The position numbers and the translations under genes were made by a program. The notes under the pieces were generated by a model that did not search any database, had not been told where the DNA came from, and saw only the letters and a list, made by a program, of their open reading frames with translations. DNA of 39,896 nt from JBIOJM01 sp044450785. Its GTDB lineage: Bacteria; Planctomycetota; Planctomycetia; Isosphaerales; Isosphaeraceae. The first letter of the stretch is position 1. Every line of letters begins with the position of its first letter. The stretch lies in assembly GCA_044450785.1 (NCBI GenBank), contig JBIOJM010000052.1:1-39896 (forward strand), in the 5' to 3' direction. This document shows positions 1 to 7,974 of this stretch, in pieces.

Positions 1-43
1 CCCCTACGGGGCGAAATCAAAAACAGCGCAACATCAAAACTGG
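1..43 (-). repeat. Dispersed repeat with GCCCC hairpin, copy 1
   Basis: Read on the minus strand, this begins with the 17-base string cagttttgatgttgcgc, continues through a T-rich stretch into ttcgcccc, and ends in a cccc-gta-gggg hairpin. A second copy in the opposite orientation lies at 39673-39714, with the same 17 bases and the same order of parts. The two copies look like members of one interspersed family. The element is cut by the window edge, so its true end is unknown. Confidence 0.6.
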
Positions 44-199
44 CGCGTCGGGTTGGTGTGAGCGCGGCCGATCCGGACCTAAACCCGACGCGCCAGCGAG
101 GGGCCGCTCTCGCAAGACGAAACGCTCTCCGGACAGGTCCGGAGAGCGACCCTCGCTGGCGCGTCGGGTTGGTGTGAGCGCGGCCGATCCGGACCTAAA
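40..199. repeat. Dispersed palindromic repeat cluster (gcgcgtcgggttggtgtgagc type)
   Basis: A 44-base direct repeat occurs at 40-83 and 156-199, starting ctggcgcgtcgggttggtgt. The 21 bases at 82-102 are the exact reverse complement of 150-170, so the segment can fold into a long hairpin. Between the arms is a second perfect hairpin with stems at 123-133 and 138-148 and a 4-base loop. A diverged partial copy lies at 3116-3147. One reading frame gives the peptide TPTRRASEG, so gene callers may predict spurious small proteins here. No gene is seen in 1-380. Confidence 0.75.
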
Positions 200-380
200 G
201 GACCGCGCATCAACGTCTTGCAGTTTCTCAATTGCCATCGGGATTCTTGCCCGTTGTCGGGTCATTGTTTTTGATCGCCATCGGGGAACAAAAGGACCTT
301 CTCCCCTCATTACTTTGTAGTAACCTGCAGACCGCGTTGGGTGGAGATCAGTTCGCTTCTCGAGATCAGGGCCGACGACA

Positions 381-2171
381 GTGCGTGGAAATTCGCCTGC
401 GTTACTCGGGTACGTTCGGGCTCTTTACGGCGTGGGCGTTTTGGGTGGATTGCCCGATGGGCAACTGCTCGAACTCTTTATCGCGACGAGCCGAGAGAGT
501 GACCGAGCGGACTCCGAACTGGCGTTTGCCGCTCTGATGGAGCGCCACGGGCCATTGGTCTGGCGCGTCTGTCGGTCGTTGGCTCGTGATCCGGAGGATG
601 CCGAGGACGCTTTCCAGGCCACTTTCCTGGTGCTGGTACGGAAAGCGCGTTCGTTGCGAATTCGTGAAACGCTCGGTCCCTGGCTGTACGCCGTTGCTTA
701 TCGAACGGGATTGAACGCTCGTACCGCCCGAGCCCGGCGTCGTGTCATCGAGCGAGTCTCGGCCGCGAGGACGGCGGAAAAAGTCCAGTCAGAATCACAC
801 GACCACGCGTTTGAAACCGATGAGCGGGGCCGGCTGCTCCACCAAGAGATCATGCGGCTGCCCGATCGGTTCCGTGCCGCGATTGTGCTCTGCGACCTCG
901 AGGGACTGAGTTATCTCCAGGCTGCCCAACGCTTGAAACTGCCGCTCGGAACGTTGCAGAGCCGGCTGGCACGAGCGCGTCGGCGGCTGCGCGACAGGTT
1001 GACACAGCAAGCTGCGTTTGCACCTGCCCTCGCCGGTGGGCTCGATTCAACAGGGACGTCAAAGACTGGTTTGGCCCTTCGGCTTGGACCGCCGCCGTCG
1101 GTCGTCCGGAAAACCTGTTGCTCTGCCAAGTTGTGGGCAGCCGGAGCCGCTCGGCTCGACCCGATCCTCTCAAGTAACGTCCTGTGGCTGATCGACCAGG
1201 GGGCCCGATCGATGCTTTTCTCCCAGTTGAAACCGGCTGCCTTGATCCTGACAACGGCCATGATCTTGAGTGGAGTCGCCTTTCTCCAAAATCAGACCTC
1301 GGCCCAGCCGCGCCAGGACGATCCCCGGCCTTCGCCTCAGTCTCAGGCCCTGGCTCCGCCGAGTCCAGGAACTCCGCTTTCCTCCAAAGCCAAGGCTCTG
1401 GTCATTCCCGCTCCACGGGAGCTCAAGGTCGCGGCCGGTCGCGGAACGGCCTTGCTTTACGATCTCGATCAGGGCGGCAATCGGCTCGATCGCGACGGCC
1501 ATCGCCTACCTGATCGGCCGGCTGATGCCCCAAATCCCGCAAAGGAAATACGCGTTGAGATGCGCTGGGCTGTCGTGACCGGCGTCGTCGACCATCGCGC
1601 GACACAGGCAAGTTTTTCGGATGGTGGCAGGTTCGCCCCGCCCCCCATGGCACAGATTTACCAACGCGTCGAGCTGGAACGACAGATCCAGGTGGGGGTT
1701 GGGGCTTGGTCGGATTGGCGGCCGGTGGATCCTAAGCCGAATCTTCAAATTCTTGACAATATGCCGGAACAGGACCAGGAACGAACTCCGGAGGACCTTC
1801 GTTTCGGCGCGCTCGTGGATCCGCTACCTCATCTCACGGACGGCTTCTGGAGCGGCGTCGATGTCGACAGGTTCGTTCCAAACCTACGGGAGACCAAGGC
1901 GGACACTCCGCGCGGCCTGCAACGGGAGACCAAGGTGGACGCTACCACGCAGAGCGGCCGGATGATGGGACCGGTTCAGAAGATTCATCGACCTGAGCCA
2001 GCCGTTTTGATGTTGCGAGCATTCGACTTCACCGTGGAGTCCGGCCAGACATATCGATATCGCTCGCGGGTGGTGTTTTTCAATCGGAGGAGATCGGATC
2101 AGCGTGCCCCGAGGACTCGATGGTTCCGTGGCCCTTGGAGCGAGCCGACGAACACGGTGTGGGTCCCCTAG
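381..2171 (+). CDS. ECF-type RNA polymerase sigma factor with membrane-anchored C-terminal extension
   Basis: Predicted sigma-70 family factor that directs RNA polymerase to a regulon. Residues 45-110 carry sigma region 2, with the DPEDAEDAFQATFLVL signature typical of planctomycete ECF factors. Residues 150-207 carry region 4, with an LPxxFR core and a helix-turn-helix around LSYLQAAQRLKLPLGTLQSR. A hydrophobic helix at about 284-303 follows, then a Pro/Gln-rich linker and about 280 further residues that should lie outside the cytoplasm. The last part (about 540-596) contains VLMLRAFDFTVESGQTYRYR, which looks like a beta-rich module. The start taken is a GTG. ECF proteins are usually about 180-200 residues, so this one is about three times the usual length. 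No anti-sigma factor lies next to it, and the extension may replace one. The sigma call is firm. The sensor role is inference. Confidence 0.9.
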   Translation: MRGNSPALLGYVRALYGVGVLGGLPDGQLLELFIATSRESDRADSELAFAALMERHGPLVWRVCRSLARDPEDAEDAFQATFLVLVRKARSLRIRETLGPWLYAVAYRTGLNARTARARRRVIERVSAARTAEKVQSESHDHAFETDERGRLLHQEIMRLPDRFRAAIVLCDLEGLSYLQAAQRLKLPLGTLQSRLARARRRLRDRLTQQAAFAPALAGGLDSTGTSKTGLALRLGPPPSVVRKTCCSAKLWAAGAARLDPILSSNVLWLIDQGARSMLFSQLKPAALILTTAMILSGVAFLQNQTSAQPRQDDPRPSPQSQALAPPSPGTPLSSKAKALVIPAPRELKVAAGRGTALLYDLDQGGNRLDRDGHRLPDRPADAPNPAKEIRVEMRWAVVTGVVDHRATQASFSDGGRFAPPPMAQIYQRVELERQIQVGVGAWSDWRPVDPKPNLQILDNMPEQDQERTPEDLRFGALVDPLPHLTDGFWSGVDVDRFVPNLRETKADTPRGLQRETKVDATTQSGRMMGPVQKIHRPEPAVLMLRAFDFTVESGQTYRYRSRVVFFNRRRSDQRAPRTRWFRGPWSEPTNTVWVP

Positions 2172-2189
2172 TTTTCACGCGATCACCGG

Positions 2190-3020
2190 CTAGTTCGAGT
2201 CGAGAACGGGTGTCTCTCTCCTCGGGTTCCCGGCGGCCAGGACCTCATCCGATGTCGTTGCCTGGCTTGCCTGGAGTGCAACGCGGTGCCACGACCGCCA
2301 GGCGCGGTCGAGCTCGCGGACGTTCGAGAGCTGGTAGTGTGAGCGCGTCGCGGGATCCCAACCGTCCTTGAGCCCATCGCGGACGAACCTCAAGAATCGC
2401 GGGCGTCCTCCCATCTCGATGAGGAAGCGAGAGATCGAATAACCCTGCCCGTAGAAGCTCATCAGGTCCCTGGGGTAGTTTTCGATGAGAAACAGACGCG
2501 CCAGGGGAAGCTCGCCGCGCCTGGTCAGCAAGTCGCTGACAATTTGATCGTGCCGCTCGAGCTCGCGCTGATCTTCGCTCAAGAGCGAAGCACCTTCGTC
2601 AGCCCAGCGCGGCATGGGGCCACCGAAATAGCCGGCGAAGATGGTGTGAGTCACCTCGTGGGGTAGGGCCGAGGCCAGGATGCGGTCGAGCCGGCCCTCG
2701 ACCGTCATCCGTTGATCGGTGACCCGTCCCTGGTGAAAGCCGAACGAGGTCAATCCGCCGGCCTCGCCCGCGGTCAGCCGGACTCGGAGCGGACACGGCG
2801 TGGCCCAGTTGGGCAACTCGCGCCCCAGCCAGGCTTTGGCGATGCTCGCCCGGCATTCCTCGGCCCGTTCGGCCACGCGTTCGGCGATTTCACGCGTCGG
2901 CGCCTCGACGGCGAAGTTGGTCGAGCGGAACGAGGCTCCGGCCAAGAGGGGAACGATCCCCATGACCAGCAGGGCGAGACGCCAGATCGCCCGCGCTGAG
3001 ACATCACAACGAGCATCCAT
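2190..3020 (-). CDS. Membrane-anchored zincin-like metallopeptidase (HEVTH)
   Basis: 276 residues. A hydrophobic segment at about 12-30 acts as signal peptide or anchor, which places the rest outside the cytoplasm. The active-site motif is HEVTH at 121-125, followed by WADEGAS, whose Glu142 fits the third zinc ligand of a gluzincin. This is the arrangement of peptidase MA-like proteins. The substrate is unknown. The start is supported by an AGGGAGGAG Shine-Dalgarno about 8 bases upstream of the ATG. The gene is convergent with the sigma gene, only 18 bases apart. The C-terminal 80 residues are mostly helical with no recognisable motif. It could be inactive in vivo, but all three expected metal ligands are present. 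Confidence 0.75.
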   Translation of the reverse strand: MDARCDVSARAIWRLALLVMGIVPLLAGASFRSTNFAVEAPTREIAERVAERAEECRASIAKAWLGRELPNWATPCPLRVRLTAGEAGGLTSFGFHQGRVTDQRMTVEGRLDRILASALPHEVTHTIFAGYFGGPMPRWADEGASLLSEDQRELERHDQIVSDLLTRRGELPLARLFLIENYPRDLMSFYGQGYSISRFLIEMGGRPRFLRFVRDGLKDGWDPATRSHYQLSNVRELDRAWRSWHRVALQASQATTSDEVLAAGNPRRETPVLDSN

Positions 3021-3406
3021 GCTCCGAGCTCCTCCCTGCTTCGTGGCTCCGTGTTCAGCCGGGTGGGGACTTTAACAATAATCGGCTTTTCTGTCGCCCC
3101 GTTTTTTTTAAAAGACCCCTCGCTGGCGCGTCGAGTTGGCGCGAGCACGCCGTTCCCGGCCCCAAGTGAGTCCGTTTGTACGGATGACGAAGGCCCGGCC
3201 GCGGGATTGTTCCGGGATTCGTTGATGCTCGCCGCCCTTTTTCTCCGATCCTTAGGCAGGTTGGATCAAGGATCAGGAAAGAGGGTCTCTCGTTCTCGCG
3301 ATGTTGCGTCGTCCCGAGTCTCCGATCACCGATCGAGCGGTACGCAGGACGAGAGACTGCGATTCGGTGCCGAAACGGCACAGGAACGCGTGGAGGAGGA
3401 ATGCCC
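3021..3406. other. Divergent intergenic region with a repeat copy
   Basis: This 386-base gap lies between the divergently oriented peptidase gene and the small acidic protein gene, so promoters for both should lie here. It contains a T-run at about 3101-3108 and a diverged copy of the gcgcgtcgggttggtgtgagc-type repeat at 3116-3147. I cannot place a confident -35/-10 pair. Short open frames here look like noise. Confidence 0.5.
3392..3399 (+). promoter_or_regulatory. Ribosome binding site deciding the start at 3407
   Basis: GGAGGAGG lies only one base before an ATG at 3401, too close for initiation. It is 7 bases before the second in-frame ATG at 3407, so 3407 is the better start. Confidence 0.7.
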
Positions 3407-3631
3407 ATGGCGACCGCGCGTCTGCGCGTCTTCCCTCATCCCGAGGAAGACCAGGAGGATTCGAGTAACCCCTCCATTGCCATCAGGTTGAGTGAGCTGT
3501 ATCCCCTGTTGGCTCAGGCTTACCGGGACAACTATGTCTGGCTGCGCGACTTCGAGGATGACGAACTCCTGGTGAGCAACGACCTGTATGAAGTCGTCCG
3601 CGCGTTTTCGAACTGCCGTCCTTCGGCATGA
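3407..3631 (+). CDS. Small acidic hypothetical protein (74 aa)
   Basis: A 74-residue protein starting MATARLRVFPHPEED, if the ATG best placed behind the Shine-Dalgarno is used. An acidic N-terminal stretch is followed by an amphipathic segment (LSELYPLLAQAYRDNYVWLRDFEDDE) and then LLVSNDLYEVVRAF. There is no signal peptide or membrane segment, so it should be cytoplasmic. Codon use looks like that of neighbouring genes and the ribosome binding site is strong, so I believe it is real. I do not recognise the family. It sits 113 bases upstream of a STAS protein on the same strand and could be co-transcribed with it, but no functional link is visible. Confidence 0.65.
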   Translation: MATARLRVFPHPEEDQEDSSNPSIAIRLSELYPLLAQAYRDNYVWLRDFEDDELLVSNDLYEVVRAFSNCRPSA

Positions 3632-3744
3632 CGCGACGGCTCGGGACTTGTCTGTCTGGTTCCAAACCTCTACTGTAATGTCGTGAGTCGACGCGGCGTG
3701 GATTCGCTCCGCGAAGTTCCTGCCCAGGGTTTCGAGCTCCCGCG

Positions 3745-4128
3745 ATGTCCATCGAGGATGCCTATTCTCCTGATGAGGCGTTCACGCTCGAACGTCACGG
3801 TGATCTGACGATCATCACGGTGACGCGGGCGCTGGAGCACATCGCGTTCGGTCTCGAGGAGCAAGTCGCGGAGCTGATCCTGAAGTCGTTGCGCCACCAG
3901 GAGAATCCGCTGATCGTCTTTGACTTGAGCCAGGCGGACAACTTCGGCTCGATGTTCCTGGCGCTTTTGATCCGCTGCTGGAAGCTCGCTTTGTCGCAAG
4001 GTGGGACGATGGCGCTCTCCGGTGTGACCGAGCGAGCGCGGGAATTACTTCGGGTGACCGCGCTCGATACCGTCTGGCCGATCTACGATTCCAGGCGGGA
4101 AGCGATGGACGCCTTGCTGCTCGATTGA
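3745..4128 (+). CDS. STAS-domain protein (anti-sigma factor antagonist-like)
   Basis: 127 residues that match a single STAS domain from about 13 to 118: a first strand LTIITVTRA, a helix, then the core strand LIVFDLSQADNFGSMFLALLIR and a final GGTMALSGVTERARELL segment. In SpoIIAA-type antagonists a Ser at the end of the core strand is phosphorylated by a partner kinase to switch binding of an anti-sigma factor. Ser69 (NFGSM) is the candidate here, although the flanking residues differ from the classic DSSG. No SpoIIAB-like kinase gene is adjacent. Two other STAS genes lie at 20286 and 20697. Role inferred: partner-switching signalling in the cytoplasm. Confidence 0.8.
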   Translation: MSIEDAYSPDEAFTLERHGDLTIITVTRALEHIAFGLEEQVAELILKSLRHQENPLIVFDLSQADNFGSMFLALLIRCWKLALSQGGTMALSGVTERARELLRVTALDTVWPIYDSRREAMDALLLD

Positions 4129-4356
4129 TCCGGCCCCGCCGATCCAGCGCGTGGCGGAGCTTCGAACGCGGCTTCGCCCTGTCCGCCGGCCCTGTCGAGG
4201 TCAGGGGTCCTGGCTCGGCCGTCACCACTCGGGCGCCAGCCGTTGACAGGTTTGACGGCGAGTCCGATGATAAACGGACGGGAACGGCAGAAACGGCCGG
4301 ATCGGGCTCGACCAGCGTTCACAGGATGGATCTCGTTCCGCCAGAGCGGAGCCGAT

Positions 4357-5289
4357 ATGGGTATTTCCGACCGCGAGTACTATCGTGATGAAACGGGAGG
4401 ATCCGGCTGGTTCACCGGTCTGGCGCCGGTCTGCAAGACGATTATCATCATCAACGCGGCCGTTTTTCTGTTGACGCAGCTAACCCAAATCGATTATTTG
4501 ATTAAGCCCTATTTCGAGGCTTCGCCCGAATACACCCTCCGCCAATTTCGACTGTGGGAACTGTTGACGGCAACCTTCCTCCACGCCGACATCTTGCATC
4601 TTCTGGGAAATATGTGGTTCCTCTGGATGGTCGGGCGCGAGATGGAATCGCTGTACGGCAGCCGCGATTTCCTCGCGTTTTATCTCGGGGCGGCCATCTT
4701 CAGCACCGGCGTGTGGGTCCTGCTCGACTCAATCTCGGGCGCTCCGCAGCAGCAGCACTTCATGATCGGCGCTTCGGGAGCCGTCATGGCGGTGGTGATG
4801 CTCTACACGCTGTATTACCCCAGGCGCGAAGTTCTGCTGATCGTCATCCCGATGCCGATGTGGCTGCTGCTGGTGATTTACTTGGTCTTTCCCCTCCTGC
4901 CCGTGCTCAGCGGAGGTACGACGCGGATTGCGATCGAGTCGCATCTGGCCGGGGCAGGGCTTGGGTTCGTGTTCAAGCAGTTCGACCTGCGGTGGTCGCG
5001 GTTGATCTCGGGCCGGTCCTTCCGGCCGAAGCTGCGCATCTTCTCGCCGGTCCCCCGCGAGCCGACGCGGTCACGGACCCCGAGTCCTTCCAGGAGCGCA
5101 GCGAGCGTGGGAGGGTCCGGCAAGTCCGGCTCCGTTTCCGTGTTGCCCGAAGAACAGCTCGACAAGCAGCTCGACGAGGTCCTTGCCAAGATCGCGCGCG
5201 AAGGCCGCGCGGGCTTGACCGAGGAGGAGCTCCGGGTGCTCCAGGAGGCCAGTCGCCGCGCCCGGATCCGGCGGAGCGACCGCCCTTGA
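4357..5289 (+). CDS. Rhomboid family intramembrane serine protease
   Basis: 310 residues from an ATG preceded by a GAGCGGAG element. An upstream in-frame ATG at 4243 would add 38 low-complexity residues and is less likely. Several hydrophobic helices span about 26-205. The helix HLLGNMWFLWMVGREME is the usual rhomboid L1/TM2 region. Ser140 in GASGA is the catalytic serine and His196 in IESHLAG the catalytic histidine, so the dyad is intact. The enzyme should cleave transmembrane helices within the inner membrane. A charged, Ser-rich linker leads to a C-terminal cytosolic segment (about 265-305, DEVLAKIAREGRAGLTEEE), which resembles the short DUF6576-type tail seen on some bacterial rhomboids. 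The stop overlaps the start of the GNAT gene, which implies translational coupling. Confidence 0.9.
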   Translation: MGISDREYYRDETGGSGWFTGLAPVCKTIIIINAAVFLLTQLTQIDYLIKPYFEASPEYTLRQFRLWELLTATFLHADILHLLGNMWFLWMVGREMESLYGSRDFLAFYLGAAIFSTGVWVLLDSISGAPQQQHFMIGASGAVMAVVMLYTLYYPRREVLLIVIPMPMWLLLVIYLVFPLLPVLSGGTTRIAIESHLAGAGLGFVFKQFDLRWSRLISGRSFRPKLRIFSPVPREPTRSRTPSPSRSAASVGGSGKSGSVSVLPEEQLDKQLDEVLAKIAREGRAGLTEEELRVLQEASRRARIRRSDRP

Positions 5290-5783
5290 GCGACCACGCG
5301 ACTTCCCCGCTCTTGATCCGCGAGGCCCGACCGCCCGATCGGCCGGCGATCGCCGAGTTCAATCGTCTGCTCGCACTCGAGACCGAACGAAAAGTGCTCG
5401 ATCCGTCGGTTCTCGACCGCGGTGTCGCGCTCGCACTGGCCGAACCCGATCGACTCCGATACTGGGTTGCCGAGATCGATGTCCCCGCCCAGCTCGCCGG
5501 TCAGGCTGCCGTCTCCCGCGAATGGAGCGACTGGCGCAACGGCTGGCTCTGGTGGCTGCAAAGCGTGTATGTCGCCGCGCCGTATCGCGGGCGGGGGATC
5601 TTCCGCGCGCTCTTCCGGCACATCCGCGACGAGGCCCGCGCCAACCTGGACGTCATCGGACTGAGGCTCTACGTCGAGGATTCCAATGCCCCCGCGCAAC
5701 GCACCTATCAATCCCTCGGGATGAAACCCGCCCCATACTCGGTTTACGAGGACCTGTGGCTCGATCGGGCCCGGCAGACATGA
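5286..5783 (+). CDS. GNAT family N-acetyltransferase
   Basis: 165 residues starting at a TTG that overlaps the rhomboid stop (TTGA). GNAT folds transfer acetyl from acetyl-CoA to an amine. Motif A is clear at about 93-112 (VYVAAPYRGRGIFRALF), where the RxxGxG-like pyrophosphate-binding loop is R101-G102-R103-G104. Motif B follows with LRLYVEDSNAPAQRTYQSLGM, which places the usual Asn and Tyr. Length is normal for the family. The substrate cannot be deduced. No better Shine-Dalgarno was found for a later start, and coupling to the rhomboid gene explains translation from TTG. It is convergent with a broken gene on the minus strand. Confidence 0.85.
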   Translation: MSDHATSPLLIREARPPDRPAIAEFNRLLALETERKVLDPSVLDRGVALALAEPDRLRYWVAEIDVPAQLAGQAAVSREWSDWRNGWLWWLQSVYVAAPYRGRGIFRALFRHIRDEARANLDVIGLRLYVEDSNAPAQRTYQSLGMKPAPYSVYEDLWLDRARQT

Positions 5784-6525
5784 CCACGCAGGTTCGCTCC
5801 TTGCCGATCTCGGGGAACTGCGGCGGGGCGTTCCAGTCGAAGGAGAGAATCTTCGGTATTCGAGCGCCCGGCGGGCGATCGCCGGAATTTGCCGGAGACC
5901 TCGCGCCGATTGTACCGGCGATTTCTTCTCCACGACCAGAACCCCGTGAGGCGCAACGAGCGAAGTCGTGCCGTCGAAGGTGAACCGGACCTGGTTGATG
6001 ACGCCCGTCAGGCCGAGCAAGTTCTTGGAGTTCGCTGCCGGGACATTGGGATCGCCCAGGAAATAGCAAGGGAAGGTGTACTCGGTCGCGTCCATCCCCA
6101 CGATCCGCGTCCGGAGCAGCCCGGAGCGGACCTCCTGGCCTTGAGAATTCAGCCCGGGCACCGGCCGTCTCGGGATCGGCAGGTTTCGACTCTTCGCCTC
6201 CGATCAAGACGTCCCGCCGCGTCTCGAGTGGGTGGTCCTTCATGTACTGTCTGGCCTCTTCCCAGCCCACGGCCAGGACTTCGACTCCTTGAGGCGTGCG
6301 GCGATAGGCAATGTAGGCGTCATCGAAATAGTAATTGAGAGTCGAATCATCCAGCATCTTCTGCCTCGCCTCGGGAGCGATCTGAATGCCATGCTGCCGG
6401 GCGATGCGGGCCTCCTCCTGGGCGACGGACTCCGCCACCTCGGGTGGGACCGGCACCAGCCCCCGAGGCTTTGGGAAGCTCGGGTCGTGGGCCGGCAATG
6501 TCAAGTCGATGAGCTTGCTCGACAT
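5784..6525 (-). pseudogene. Frameshifted gene of unknown function
   Basis: The gene starts at ATG 6525 behind AAGGAG and begins MSSKLIDLTLPAHDPSFP. The first about 125 residues are a plausible soluble protein (EVAESVAQEEARIARQHGI, then STLNYYFDDAYIAYRRTPQG, then a segment ending ETRRDVLIGGEE). Between about 6130 and 6160 the coding sense jumps to another frame (SGLLRTRIVGMDATEYTFPC ... LVAPHGVLVVEKKSP). Between about 5840 and 5930 it appears to return to the first frame (KILSFDWNAPPQFPEIGKER). Two indels are therefore needed to read it through. The 3' end runs into the GNAT gene on the other strand and is uncertain. I do not recognise the family. It may be a true pseudogene or an intact gene with sequence errors. 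Confidence 0.55.
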
Positions 6526-6780
6526 GAGAGGGGCTCCTTGACTGAGATCGTCTTCCTCGCTCACATCATCTTCTTGGATCGGCGCGATGACGACAAGATC
6601 GGCGGCCGAAACGACGAAATGAGCCGAGCAGCCATTGGGATCAGCGGGGCTTCTCCGATGCCGGTTCGCGGGCCCAGACGAGCTTGTCCGCCCATACCCA
6701 TAATGGGTCTGGCGATCCTCGGGCATTTTTCCCCAGAAAGGATTCCAACCTCGCCGCTTCTGGCCACCGTCCAACTTTTC

Positions 6781-7884
6781 TCAATGTGCGAAGACATCGG
6801 CCGGGAGCGTGACCGGGGTCGTGCCGCGGCGCCGGAGCGCGTTGCCGAGCCTCGCGTGGGCAATGGAGGCAAAGGGATCCTTGGGGTCGAGCGGGACGGC
6901 CCTGCGGTACTCCGCGATGGCCCCCTCAAGGTCCCCCTTGGCCTCCAGGGCCTTGCCGAGGGTTGTGTGGGCAAAGGAGGCAGAGGGGTGCTTTGGGTCG
7001 AGCGGGACGGCCCTGCGGTACTCCGCGATGGCCCCCTCAAGGTCGCCATTGGCCCACAAGACGTCGCCGAGGGTTAAGTGAGCATAAGGGGCAAGGAAAT
7101 GCTTGGGGTCGAGCGGGAGGGCCTTGCGGTACTCCGCGATGGCCCCCTCAAGGTCCCCCTTCGCGCGCAGAGCGTCGCCGAGGCTGCTATGGGCCGCCAC
7201 GGGCTTCTTGGGGTCAAGCGCTCCCCACTGACGATACTCTGCGATGGCGCCGTCCACGTCCCTCTTCGCGAGCAGAGCGTCGCCGAGGGTCATGTGGGCA
7301 AGCGGACCCCTCGGGTCGAGCGTGACAGCCCTCCGGTACTCCGCGATGGCCGCGTTCAGGTCTCCCTTCGCTCGCAGGGCTTGGCCGAGTTCGTAGCGTG
7401 CATTGAAATTCTTGGGATCGAGCGCGACCGCCCGGCGATATTCCGCGATGGCCTCGTCCCGATTCCCGTTGCCTGCCAAAGCTCCTCCAAGAGAGCGGCG
7501 TGCCGAACCATTCTGGGGATCGAGCGCGACCGCCCGGCGATACTCCGCGATGGCCTCGTCCCGCTCTCCCTTCCTGTACAGGGATCTGGCGAGGGCCAGC
7601 CGGACCCCGACGCTCTGGGGACGTAAGGCTCTCGCAATTGCGTAGTAGCGAGTGACCTGTTCATGATTGATGGGACGTGCTCCCGAGAAAGCACTTGCCA
7701 GGTGGAAGTTAATCCAGAAATCATCCGGATAAAGCTCCTGGGCCCGCTTCAAGAGCTTCTGAGCCCGTTCGGAATCCCTGAGTTTGAGGAAGATGGAACC
7801 GAGGCCGAAGAGGTCGGCCTTCGAAAGTGTTGAAAGATCGAGCCGGCTCGCCAGGTTCCGTAACGTTCCCAGGTCTTCGCGCAC
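6781..7884 (-). CDS. TPR domain: C-terminal part of a frameshifted Ser/Thr kinase
   Basis: This is the C-terminal portion of the kinase gene that starts at 9882. It is out of frame with the middle part by one base. It opens with a segment typical of planctomycete kinase-TPR proteins (DLGTLRNLASRLDLSTLSKADLFGLGSIFL, then AQELYPDDFWINFHLASAF). About seven TPR units of 34-37 residues follow, with the repeated core EAIAEYRRAVALDPKN or GAIAEYRRAVPLDPKH. TPRs form helical scaffolds for protein binding. The DNA units are nearly identical to one another, pointing to recent repeat expansion. The open frame extends upstream to about 7985 without a good start codon (SRFLTVIVQNETDDLRRAVLD), which shows it belongs to the upstream reading frame rather than being a separate gene. 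Confidence 0.75.
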   Translation of the reverse strand: MREDLGTLRNLASRLDLSTLSKADLFGLGSIFLKLRDSERAQKLLKRAQELYPDDFWINFHLASAFSGARPINHEQVTRYYAIARALRPQSVGVRLALARSLYRKGERDEAIAEYRRAVALDPQNGSARRSLGGALAGNGNRDEAIAEYRRAVALDPKNFNARYELGQALRAKGDLNAAIAEYRRAVTLDPRGPLAHMTLGDALLAKRDVDGAIAEYRQWGALDPKKPVAAHSSLGDALRAKGDLEGAIAEYRKALPLDPKHFLAPYAHLTLGDVLWANGDLEGAIAEYRRAVPLDPKHPSASFAHTTLGKALEAKGDLEGAIAEYRRAVPLDPKDPFASIAHARLGNALRRRGTTPVTLPADVFAH

Positions 7885-7974
7885 GCAAGCGTCGAGGACA
7901 GCCCGGCGAAGGTCGTCGGTCTCGTTCTGGACGATGACCGTCAGGAACCGGGATCGGCGCGCCCCCGGTCTCGG

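Noticed and set aside
17..310. 97-codon minus-strand open frame with LTPTRRASEG
   Set aside because: It lies entirely in palindromic repeats, and the peptide is a translation of the dispersed element.
4878..6161. 427-codon open frame on the minus strand taken as one gene
   Set aside because: Only its first about 90 residues are coding-like, as the middle part of a frameshifted gene. The rest is antisense to the GNAT and rhomboid genes.
6880..7600. Regularly spaced DNA repeats that look like a CRISPR array
   Set aside because: The spacing of about 102-111 bases matches TPR coding units and the intervening DNA is in frame, so this is a protein repeat.
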